Shown here: one piece after another, positions 51,616 to 59,275 of the stretch
Layout: every line of letters begins with the position of its first letter
Numbering within the stretch: the stretch's first letter is position 1
Assembly (NCBI GenBank): GCA_963751355.1
Contig: CAVVVS010000137.1
Location: 124,001 to 188,000 of the forward strand
DNA: 64,000 bases
Direction of reading: 5' to 3'
From: CAVVVS01 sp963751355
Lineage (GTDB): Bacteria; Bacteroidota; Ignavibacteria; Ignavibacteriales; Ignavibacteriaceae
Position numbers and translations under genes: made by a program
Notes under the pieces: model-generated
Databases searched by the model: none
Seen by the model: the letters and a program-made list of their open reading frames with translations, nothing else
Told to the model about the DNA's origin: nothing

Positions 51616-52923
51616 ATGTCAGAATATTTACCGCAAATAATTCATAAAAATAAATCAGGTAATTCAGTTGGAATTACGTCAATCTGTTCCGCCAACAATT
51701 ATGTAATTGAATCAGCTTTATTAAATGCAAAAAAGAAGAACTGTCATGTATTAATTGAATCAACTTCAAACCAGGTTAATCAGTTCGGTGGATATACAGG
51801 AATGAAGCCGGAAGATTTTAAAAATTTTGTTTTCAAAACCGCAGAGGCCTTGAATTTCCCTCAGGATAAAATAATTCTTGGCGGAGATCATTTGGGACCG
51901 AATGCATGGAAAGATGAAACTGCAGCAGAAGCTATGGAAAAAGCAAAAGTACAGATCGAAGAATATATTAAAGCGGGTTATTCTAAAATTCATCTAGATG
52001 CAAGTATGAAGCTGGCTGATGACGGAGATAAAAATTTACAGCTTGATACGGAAATAGTTGCAGAAAGAGCTGCACAATTATGCAGAGCTGCAGAGAATAC
52101 TTTTAAAAATCTGAAGAATAAAAATAATAAACCATTTTATATCATTGGTTCAGATGTCCCTCCACCTGGCGGGGAAACAGAACATAGAGATATTCAGATT
52201 ACATCTCCGGAAGAGGTAGATAAAACAATTGAATTAGCCGAAAAAGCATTCTGCAGGTATGGGCTTAAGGATACATGGAGTAGAGTAATAGCGGTAGTAG
52301 TACAACCAGGTGTTGAGTTCGGCAACTATGAAGTTTCTGATTATAGTTCTGAAAAAGCAAAATTGTTGATAAGAAAAATTCGAGAAACGGAAAATTTAGC
52401 CTACGAAGCTCATTCTACTGATTATCAGAAAAGAAATTCTCTGAAGGAAATGGTGGAAAATAATTTTGCTATTTTAAAAGTCGGTCCGTGGCTTACTTTC
52501 AGCTTCCGCGAAGCAGTATATGCTTTATCAAAAATCGAGGAAGAACTCTTGTATTTAAATAAGTCTATTAAATCATCATCACTATTTAAAGTAATTAATG
52601 AACAGATGATTTCCAACCCGAAATACTGGGAAAAGTATTATAGGGGAAGTGAAGGCGAAAAATTCTTTGACAGAAAATTCAGCTTTAGTGATAGAATAAG
52701 ATATTACTGGAGCGATAAAAAAGTTCAAGAATCTCTTCAAAAATTGATTACTAATCTATCTGGAAATAAGATTCCCTTAACACTACTCAGTCTATATCTT
52801 CCGAACCAATATACTGCTGTTAAGGAGAAAAAAATTAATAATGAACCTATAGAGATAATATATAATAAAATAAATGAAGTTTTGGAAATTTATAATTATG
52901 CTACATTGGGAGGTAATTTATGA
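51616..52923 (+). CDS. gatZ: D-tagatose-1,6-bisphosphate aldolase non-catalytic subunit (GatZ/KbaZ)
   Basis: A 435-aa protein. It matches the GatZ/KbaZ family, which is needed for full activity and stability of the class II tagatose-bisphosphate aldolase GatY/KbaY. Landmarks are VGITSICSANNYVIESALLN, HVLIESTSNQVNQFGGYTGM, LGGDHLGPNAWK and YIIGSDVPPPGGETEH. The catalytic partner is at 54780 in the same run. Its stop overlaps the start of the DMT transporter (ATGA), so the genes from 51616 to 55598 form one translationally coupled transcript. Confidence 0.85.
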   Translation: MSEYLPQIIHKNKSGNSVGITSICSANNYVIESALLNAKKKNCHVLIESTSNQVNQFGGYTGMKPEDFKNFVFKTAEALNFPQDKIILGGDHLGPNAWKDETAAEAMEKAKVQIEEYIKAGYSKIHLDASMKLADDGDKNLQLDTEIVAERAAQLCRAAENTFKNLKNKNNKPFYIIGSDVPPPGGETEHRDIQITSPEEVDKTIELAEKAFCRYGLKDTWSRVIAVVVQPGVEFGNYEVSDYSSEKAKLLIRKIRETENLAYEAHSTDYQKRNSLKEMVENNFAILKVGPWLTFSFREAVYALSKIEEELLYLNKSIKSSSLFKVINEQMISNPKYWEKYYRGSEGEKFFDRKFSFSDRIRYYWSDKKVQESLQKLITNLSGNKIPLTLLSLYLPNQYTAVKEKKINNEPIEIIYNKINEVLEIYNYATLGGNL

Positions 52924-53840
52924 AATCCCGGCCATGGTTAACATACGCAATAATAACAACAGTTTTTTGGGGAGTTTGGGGCGCCTTAATTGAGATACCT
53001 GAGAAAGGTGGTTTCCCGGCAACTCTGGGATACTCGGTCTGGGCACTTACAATGATTCCACCTGCATTGGTTGCATTAAAAAAAATTAATTGGAAACCTA
53101 AGTTTGATAAGAAATCGATCTTTCTTGGATGCATTATCGGATTTGCCGGAGCAGGAGGTCAACTGATTTTATTTCAGGCTTTAAAGACAGGTCCCGCTTA
53201 CCTGGTTTTCCCATTCATTTCTTTATCGCCGGTAGTTACTATAATTCTTTCATACATATTCCTTAAAGAACGTGCGTCGAAAAGAGGGTGGTTCGGAATT
53301 ATACTTGCTTTAATTGCAATACCGCTATTATCTTATTCATCGCCTGAAGATTCAGGCATATCAGGATATTTTTGGATAATCCTTTCGCTTCTGGTTTTTT
53401 TAGCCTGGGGAATCCAGGCTTTTGTTATGCGTTTTGCAAACCAAACGATGAAAGCAGAAGGAATATTTTTTTATATGACAATTACAGGTCTTCTTTTAAT
53501 TCCGATCGCATTGTTGATGACAGATTTTTCCCAAAATATTAATTGGGGATTTAATGGACCATACCTTACCGCTATGATCCAGATCCTAAATGCCATCGGT
53601 GCATTAATGATAGTATACGCTTTCAGATATGGGAAGGCAATAATCGTAAGTCCTTTAACTAATGCTGTTGCGCCAGTAATAACAATAATAATTTCGCTTT
53701 CAATATATCAGGTTATTCCCCATCCTGTTATAATAACCGGAATGGTACTGGCCTTATTATCAATTTTATTAATGGCTCTTGAAGATTCAGCCGATGAACC
53801 CGCAATTGAAGCAAAAGGAGGAGTGAACTATGAATCATAA
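52920..53840 (+). CDS. DMT-superfamily (EamA-like) transporter
   Basis: A 306-aa integral membrane protein with about ten hydrophobic helices, arranged as two EamA-type halves of five (roughly 1-145 and 150-295). The start overlaps the gatZ stop by four bases. Segments such as GAGGQLILFQALKTGPAYLV and YAFRYGKAIIVSPLTNAVAP (helix-end pattern) are typical of sugar and metabolite DMT transporters. Its place inside the coupled gatZ-pfkB-gatY run makes a sugar or amino-sugar intermediate the likeliest substrate. The next gene starts 11 bp before its stop codon. Confidence 0.82.
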   Translation: MKSRPWLTYAIITTVFWGVWGALIEIPEKGGFPATLGYSVWALTMIPPALVALKKINWKPKFDKKSIFLGCIIGFAGAGGQLILFQALKTGPAYLVFPFISLSPVVTIILSYIFLKERASKRGWFGIILALIAIPLLSYSSPEDSGISGYFWIILSLLVFLAWGIQAFVMRFANQTMKAEGIFFYMTITGLLLIPIALLMTDFSQNINWGFNGPYLTAMIQILNAIGALMIVYAFRYGKAIIVSPLTNAVAPVITIIISLSIYQVIPHPVIITGMVLALLSILLMALEDSADEPAIEAKGGVNYES

Positions 53841-54783
53841 AAAATTTGATGTCATAGTAGTCGGCGAACTGAATGTAGACTTAATCCTTAATAATATTGA
53901 TTCATTTCCGGAAATGGGGAAAGAAAAAATTGCAAGGAATATGACCTTAACTCTCGGCAGTTCATCAGCGATTTTTGCAAGCAACCTTTCATCTCTCGGA
54001 GCTAATGTTGCTTTCCTTGGAAAGATCGGTAATGATTCTTTCGGAGATCTTGCGAGTGATAGCTTAAGAGCAAAAAATGTAAATGTTGATTTAATAATAA
54101 GAGATGGAGCTTCAAATACAGGTGCAACAATCGTCCTGAATTATAAAGAAGACCGAGCAATGGTAACATATCAGGGAGCAATGAATGAGTTAACGATAAA
54201 GGATATTTCAAGGGAAACTCTTCAGCAGGCAAAACACCTTCATTTTTCCTCCTGTTATTTACAGCCGGGGATAAAAAAAGATATCGGAAAGTTGTTTAAA
54301 ATGGCAAAGGATTCCGGACTTTCTACATCCTTTGACATGCAATGGGATCCCGATGAAAAATGGGATATAAATTATAAGGAAGTTCTGCCTTATGTGGATA
54401 TATTTCTTCCAAATGAACAAGAATTACTTTTATTGACAAAACAAAATACAATACCAGATGCATTGAAAGAATTATCAGCTGAAATAAACAATGTTGTAGT
54501 AAAAATGGGGAATAAGGGCTCTTTATTGTACAGTAAAGGGAGAACGATTACTAAAAAAGCTTTTGTTAATAAAAATGTTGTAGATGCTATTGGTGCCGGG
54601 GACAGTTTTAATGCTGGATTTATATTCAAATTTATAAAAGGTTCTGATTTGGAAGAATGCCAGGAATTCGGAAATTTGATGGGAGCAATTAATACTACAA
54701 AAGCGGGCGGTACGACAGCTTTTACAAATTACAAAGAAATAATGAAAATAGCAGAAACAACTTTAGGATATAAAGCTAAATGA
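53830..54783 (+). CDS. PfkB-family sugar kinase, probable tagatose-6-phosphate kinase
   Basis: A 317-aa ribokinase-fold kinase. The N-terminus reads VVGELNVDLILNNIDSFPEM, then LTLGSSSAIFASNLSSLGAN and GKIGNDSFGDLASDSLRAKN. The C-terminal signature NVVDAIGAGDSFNAGF holds the catalytic Asp. It overlaps the transporter gene at its start and shares ATGA with the aldolase gene at its end, so it is translationally coupled. AgaS forms tagatose-6-phosphate, and GatYZ cleaves the bisphosphate, so phosphorylation at C1 is the missing step this kinase would supply. That assignment is inferred from context. Confidence 0.8.
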   Translation: MNHKKFDVIVVGELNVDLILNNIDSFPEMGKEKIARNMTLTLGSSSAIFASNLSSLGANVAFLGKIGNDSFGDLASDSLRAKNVNVDLIIRDGASNTGATIVLNYKEDRAMVTYQGAMNELTIKDISRETLQQAKHLHFSSCYLQPGIKKDIGKLFKMAKDSGLSTSFDMQWDPDEKWDINYKEVLPYVDIFLPNEQELLLLTKQNTIPDALKELSAEINNVVVKMGNKGSLLYSKGRTITKKAFVNKNVVDAIGAGDSFNAGFIFKFIKGSDLEECQEFGNLMGAINTTKAGGTTAFTNYKEIMKIAETTLGYKAK

Positions 54784-55312
54784 AACTACAGGAAAAATTA
54801 AAACACTATCAAAAAGAAAAGAAAGCATTGTTAGCTGCCAATTATTACAATTTCGAAACATGTAAAGGAATATTGCTGGCAGCTCAGGAATTGCAGCAAC
54901 CTTTAATACTACAGTTAACAAAAAGTTCTATCAATTATATGGGATTAAAAACGGCAGTTCGGATTGGCAGAACTTTATCTGAAGAATTAGCTGTTGAATC
55001 GTGGCTGCATCTGGATCATTGTGATGAGATTGAACTCATTAAAAAATGTTTAGATGAAGGATTTGATTCGGTTATGATTGATGCGAGTGATAAATCATTA
55101 AAAGAAAATATTAATATAACAAAGGATGTTGTTCAACTTGCAAAAAGTTATGAAGTTAATGTTGAAGCTGAACTAGGAAGCGTACCTAAACTTGGTAGTG
55201 AATTAGAGTATGATAAATTCACTAATCCTGATGAAGCTAAACTTTTTGTTCAGCAAACCGGGGTTGATCTTCTGGCTGTTGCAATTGGATCAAAACACGG
55301 GTTTTATAAAGG
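54778..55312 (+). repeat. 535-bp duplicated block, copy 2 (source copy within intact gatY)
   Basis: Identical to 9793-10327 apart from one silent C/T change near its right edge (T at 55307). This copy lies in its natural setting, coupled to the kinase gene and followed by the rest of the aldolase, so it is the likely source of the truncated copy at 9.8 kb. Confidence 0.92.
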
Positions 55313-55598
55313 AGAGCCCAGTTTAGATCTTGAAAGACTAAAACTGATTAACCAGACTATAGATATTGGTTTAGTTCTTCATGGTGGTTCTGGTATCCCG
55401 GGAACTTCTTTAAAGAAAGCAATTGATTTGGGAATAGTAAAGATTAATGTAGCTACCGAAACCAAAGATATTTTTACAAAAACATTAAAAAGTATTTTGG
55501 TGGATTCACAGGAAATTGATCTTAGAAAAACATTTCCTTTGGCAATTGATGCTGTTAATGAAATGATAAAAAATAAGTTGAAAATAATAACATATTGA
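54780..55598 (+). CDS. gatY: Class II ketose-bisphosphate aldolase, tagatose-1,6-bisphosphate type (GatY/KbaY)
   Basis: A 272-aa zinc aldolase, the usual GatY length. Zinc and substrate residues lie in LHLDHCD (about 79-85), EAELGSVP (about 131-138), KHGFYKG (about 171-177) and LHGGSG (about 200-205), followed by GIVKINVATETK. It would split tagatose-1,6-bisphosphate to dihydroxyacetone phosphate and glyceraldehyde-3-phosphate with GatZ as partner. The ATG overlaps the kinase stop codon (ATGA). The first 177 codons are duplicated at 9.8 kb. It is the last gene of the galactosamine/tagatose run. Confidence 0.88.
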   Translation: MKLQEKLKHYQKEKKALLAANYYNFETCKGILLAAQELQQPLILQLTKSSINYMGLKTAVRIGRTLSEELAVESWLHLDHCDEIELIKKCLDEGFDSVMIDASDKSLKENINITKDVVQLAKSYEVNVEAELGSVPKLGSELEYDKFTNPDEAKLFVQQTGVDLLAVAIGSKHGFYKGEPSLDLERLKLINQTIDIGLVLHGGSGIPGTSLKKAIDLGIVKINVATETKDIFTKTLKSILVDSQEIDLRKTFPLAIDAVNEMIKNKLKIITY

Positions 55599-55654
55599 TT
55601 CATATCGATATTGTTAGATTAACAAGCGATACTCGAACAAATATTTTTTGTTTC

Positions 55655-56630
55655 CAGCAATGTTGTCTGATTCGCTGGTAAATAACAGGTACCGGAAAAA
55701 TACAAATCCTGATAACATTGCTGCCACCGGATACCCTGAAGATCCAGGTAATGACAAACGTTTTATTTCTAGCATCGGATCTATAAATAGAAAAGCCAAT
55801 GTTGAATGGGAAGAGCTTGAATGAATAGGATTAGATTATAATATGGAAAATTTGGTGACAACAATTAAGTTAAAAAAGCAAAACAGATATAGTGGTGAGC
55901 TTTGTGATGACGGCAGTAAAGAGTTTGTTACTTTCTGGATAGACTGATGTGAGTGGGAATATCTGGATACGGTACAACTGAATGTACATGATCTGAAAAT
56001 TCCTTGAGATGGTTTGTTTTATACTTTAAATCTTTCGCTTGATACAACATTTTATAAAAAATTATTCGAAAATCCCAATCTTGTAAGAGTTAGAAGTGTC
56101 CTTTCATGGAATCAGCTACCGTCAACAATAGATCCAAATCTGCTTAATTACTATGGAAACCGGTTGATTCTCATATTCAGTTCAAACCTGGCACGGTTTT
56201 AAATCCGGGTGATGTAAAAACATTATTCAATATAACCGGCGGAATTCCCGTTGATCAAATTAATGATATGACCGGTTTGATAAAAACAAATGCTTTTTTT
56301 ACTTATAACGGAATATCAGTTCCATCCGTGGCGCCCTTCGGCGGAGTTTTAGTAATTAATCGACCAGCTTTTACTGGTCATCGCTAGAGAATTAAAGTAA
56401 GGAATATAACAACAAATGTTTCATATTATCTTAATAATCCGTTTACTATCGTGGGCCATTATGTCTTTAAAGTAAACCTGCATTCATTTAACTTTGGAAG
56501 CACTTTTGGCGGAGGAATAAACGGAACCTCAAATAAATTGCCATTACCCAGCAACAGTTTCAACATTCCTACAAATACAGGAAGTAATCCATGCGGAAGT
56601 TCATTTACATGCAGTAGATAAAACAATTAG
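55655..56630 (+). pseudogene. Decayed gene of unknown function with several in-frame stops
   Basis: One frame reads NPDNIAATGYPEDPGNDKRF, WEELE-stop-IGLDYNMENLVTTIKL, NRYSGELCDDGSKEFVTFWI, D-stop-CEWEYLDTVQLNVHDLKI, P-stop-DGLFYTLNLSLDTTFY. Three TGA codons interrupt it without shifting the frame. A one-base shift near 56163 follows, after which HIQFKPGTVLNPGDVKTLFN, TGLIKTNAFFTYNG and, past a TAG at 56383-56385, NITTNVSYYLNNPFTIVGHY are readable to about 56620. The coherent downstream frames show a formerly translated gene of several hundred residues. I recall similar sequences in Bacteroidota hypothetical proteins but cannot name the family. Nonsense substitutions without frame change are strong evidence of real decay. 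Confidence 0.7.
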
Positions 56631-56782
56631 AAACAATCAGAGCATGGGATCTGAAACATGGGTAAATTACAATATTTGTCTACAAGGTGGTTAGTAAATT
56701 TCACTTTCTCATGAATTGATGGAACTAATCTATTCAAGGTTAACTCTGCCGTTAAATTATTGGCATTCGAATTAATGAAAAA

Positions 56783-57060
56783 ATGACTGTAAATGAATTA
56801 GTGAAATATTTTGTTACAATAGTCGTATTATGGAGAATTACTTATTTATTAACTGAAGAAGATGGTTCCCTTGAAATAATTTTCAAAATAAGAAAGTTTT
56901 TAGGGAACTAATTGATTGCTTTTACTGTCTTAGTATTTGGATTGGACATGCCTTTACCGTTTTCTATAGTGAGAGGTACTCTGAATCATTAAGATTTTGT
57001 TTTAATTATTCGGGAGGTACGATTTTATTAGAAAAATTTACTAACAAAAAATTTCAATAA
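56783..57060 (+). pseudogene. DUF1360-like small membrane protein, frameshifted
   Basis: The first frame (56783-56911) reads MTVNELVKYFVTIVVLWRIT, LLTEEDGSLEIIFKIRKFLG and stops. One base later the alternative frame continues DCFYCLSIWIGHAFTVFYSE and SGGTILLEKFTNKKFQ to 57060. The pattern helix, R-I-T, E-E-D-G, then D-C-F-Y-C-L-S-I-W and G-G-T-I-L-L-E, is that of the DUF1360 family of small membrane proteins, often found in phage-like or accessory DNA. One indel near 56905-56915 breaks it. Too short for ordinary gene calling. Confidence 0.6.
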
Positions 57061-57126
57061 ACAATGTGTAACTGAAAACAAAAAGGAGCATAGTTTAAAT
57101 AAGCACCTGATACTCGATATAGAAAT

Positions 57127-57282
57127 ATGATTAAGATGAGACTTTAACATAATGTTCCAGTGGTTAGTAATGGAAGTATTACTGGTAGATCTTATGTCTT
57201 CAAAACCAAAGGAGATATAAATTGAGTTGACAGAAGAGACCTGAATGATTTTACTAATCATCAAAATATTATAACAATATAA
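57127..57282 (+). pseudogene. Small decayed ORF with two in-frame stops
   Basis: The frame reads MIKMRL, TAA, HNVPVVSNGSITGRSYVFKT with KGDIN, TGA, then VDRRDLNDFTNHQNIITI and TAA at 57280-57282. The intervening frames are coherent, and the central part resembles a short phage-type protein (V-x-S-N-G-S-I-T-G-R-S-Y-V-F-K). Two substitutions to stop and no shift indicate decay. It directly follows the DUF1360-like remnant, and the pair may have come from one accessory element. Low certainty on identity. Confidence 0.45.
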
Positions 57283-57443
57283 TATTTATATTTTAATCAT
57301 AAGAGCCTGTTTATTATTATTCTTGAGGTTGTGGAGGTGATTTTAGATAAACTTGTATTACACTCATCGGTGGAAAATGTGACTTTCTTTAATCAGAAAA
57401 ACCTGATTGCTCTTAAAACAACCAGTATTCTTTCTGCAGACTT

Positions 57444-57554
57444 GTAGCGTGGCAGGACTCGAACCTGTAACCTTCGGGTTAAAAGGCTAAAATAATACTT
57501 TTTTTTTCTGCTATATATGTAAATAAACCGCTCTAACCAGCTGAGCTAAGAGCC
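57444..57554 (-). pseudogene. tRNA-like remnant: two half-tRNAs separated by an AT-rich insert
   Basis: On the minus strand the 5' half (57554-57528) reads GGCTCTTAGCTCAGCTGGTT then AGAGCGG, a normal acceptor start and D-arm. The 3' half (57489-57444) reads CTTTTAACCCGAAGGTTACA then GGTTCGAGTCCTGCC, which looks like a tRNA-Lys (TTT) from the anticodon loop through a good T-arm. About 40 AT-rich bases sit between the halves, where the anticodon stem should be. The two acceptor strands (GGCTCTT and CACGCTA) do not pair, so they come from different tRNAs. It is not a functional tRNA. It may be an integration-site or recombination scar. Confidence 0.45.
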
Positions 57555-57560
57555 TTTTAA

Positions 57561-58081
57561 ATGTTTTAAATTGAATTTAATTAAATCTTAGACCTCAATA
57601 GCTCTTCCCCAAAAAAATATAAAAAAAATTTTAGATTTGATTTTGAAATGAAAAATCAACTGGGGTATACCTGCCTTTGGCTTCAGTCAATAAAGCGATT
57701 GCCACCTAGCTGAGTGGGGTGGGGGGTATGGAACCTAAATCCGTAAGAATATTTTTAAAAATGATTTTTTTATTGAAAGTTAAATATTTTCAATATAATT
57801 TGGAAAGGTCGTAAATACTATTTGACAAAGTAAAGAGGTGTGGGGAAGATAGTTCCATTTCTCTTCATTCCTGTTTAGCCCTATGAGGATTTTGTAAATA
57901 GAAATTACATGTGGATTTCATCATAGTTTGTGTTTATGAAAGTGGCGTGGTGAAGCATGACCAACAAGTTTGCTTTAATCATGACAGTAGTAATGAAAAA
58001 CTATTGGGAGATGCTTGGTAACAGGTATTCCTACCACGACGATGGATTAATAAAAATTTAAAATTATTAGAGAAATAAACT
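57561..58081. other. Gap of about 520 bp without a recognisable gene
   Basis: AT-rich DNA with poly-A and poly-T tracts near 57608-57635 and 57750-57770, and a G-rich GAGTGGGGTGGGGGG run at 57712-57728. A TTGACA lies at 57822 but has no credible -10 at 16-18 bp. No open frame with codon-like structure was seen. It separates the decayed region from the accessory island and may contain the promoter of the gene at 58082. Confidence 0.35.
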
Positions 58082-58493
58082 ATGGCATCATTTTTTGTCG
58101 AATTTGAATTTGAATCAAGGGGTGGTGATTTTTATTGGTTTCCTCTTGGAATAAATGCTGATTCCCAGACAAATGCAGAATTAATTACTACTGCAGTCGA
58201 ATCAGCACTTAATGAAAACTATCATGTCTGCCGAAAGTCTAAAACTGTATTAATTATCAAAGATCTTAACTCAGATTTCGTCCGAGAGTACACTGAACAA
58301 TGTATGAGAGGAAGAATAAAATATTTAGAAATAAGATTGTTCCAATTTTTAGATATTGAAGGAAATGCAAATTTGAATTTTGGGCAACATTTTGTCGAGG
58401 GCCATCATATTCCCCAGGTAGGGCCAAAAGGATTCCCCACCCCAAAACTATATTTAGCGTTTTGAAAGTTAAGTAAAAATTAATAAAAACTTA

Positions 58494-59234
58494 CTATAAT
58501 TTCGGTTTCATTTTTTTTCTATAAGATTCACCTTTAATAATTATCTGATGAGCATTATGGCATAATCTATCCATCAGGGCATTTGCCATTATGGGATCCG
58601 GAAAGATATTACCCCAATCACTCATGGAACGGTTGCTTGTCAAAATAATAGATTTCTTTGAATATCTTGCATCAGTAATGGCATAAAGATATTCTGCGGA
58701 GCTCTGATTAATTTTCTTAAAAGCAAAGTCATCAATAATTATGAGATCATATTTTATAATAGCGTTTAACTGTTTAGATAATTTTCCAACTAAATCGGCT
58801 TGTGATAAAACAGTAAATAGTTCATGAAAGTTGTAGAAGCCGACAGATAAATACTGTCTGCAAGCAGCATGTCCCATAGCTTTAGCTAGATGACTTTTTC
58901 CAGTTCCGGTCGGGCCTATAAAAAATACATTTTCTCCTTTTTCAATAAACCTGCATGTAGATAACTGTTTGATCCGGGAAGCGTTGATTGAAGGGTTAAA
59001 ACTAAAGTCAAAGCTTTCAAGAGTTTTATCAGACTGTAGACGTGCAGCACTTAGAAGTCTTTGGAGCCTTCTTTGCTGACGTGTTTCCAGTTCATCTGCT
59101 AAAATCAATGAGAGCATATCGTTAAATGATAACTGATTCTGAGCGGCTTCCATTAGCCTTAGTTCAAGACTCTCCAGGGTACCGGAGAGCTTTAGTGCTT
59201 TAAGCTGCCCTTTTAATTGAGCAAGATTTGACAT
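58494..59234 (-). CDS. istB: IS21-family helper ATPase IstB
   Basis: A 246-aa AAA+ ATPase related to DnaA/DnaC, which helps IstA in transposition by assembling on target DNA. Walker A is GPTGTGKS (107-114), Walker B is LIIIDDF (164-170), and sensor-like ILTSNRSMSDWG follows. Length and domain are normal for the family. It lies 42 bp downstream of istA in the same direction, as in other IS21 elements. Frame is intact. Confidence 0.93.
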   Translation of the reverse strand: MSNLAQLKGQLKALKLSGTLESLELRLMEAAQNQLSFNDMLSLILADELETRQQRRLQRLLSAARLQSDKTLESFDFSFNPSINASRIKQLSTCRFIEKGENVFFIGPTGTGKSHLAKAMGHAACRQYLSVGFYNFHELFTVLSQADLVGKLSKQLNAIIKYDLIIIDDFAFKKINQSSAEYLYAITDARYSKKSIILTSNRSMSDWGNIFPDPIMANALMDRLCHNAHQIIIKGESYRKKMKPKL

Positions 59235-59275
59235 AAAATGAGTTTCCCTTCCGTATTAAGTTATTGATATTTTGT

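Noticed and set aside
55655..57282. In-frame TGA codons read as tryptophan or glycine (alternative genetic code)
   Set aside because: Many clearly intact genes end in TGA (for example at 9494, 41114 and 49977) and use TGG for Trp. TAA and TAG stops also interrupt the same decayed frames.
57444..57554. A functional tRNA gene, perhaps with an intron
   Set aside because: The acceptor strands do not pair, the insert replaces the anticodon stem rather than sitting in the loop, and the insert is far too short for a self-splicing intron.
57822..57850. A promoter (TTGACA) before the gene at 58082
   Set aside because: No TATAAT-like hexamer lies 16-18 bp downstream; a TTGACA alone is weak evidence in AT-rich DNA.
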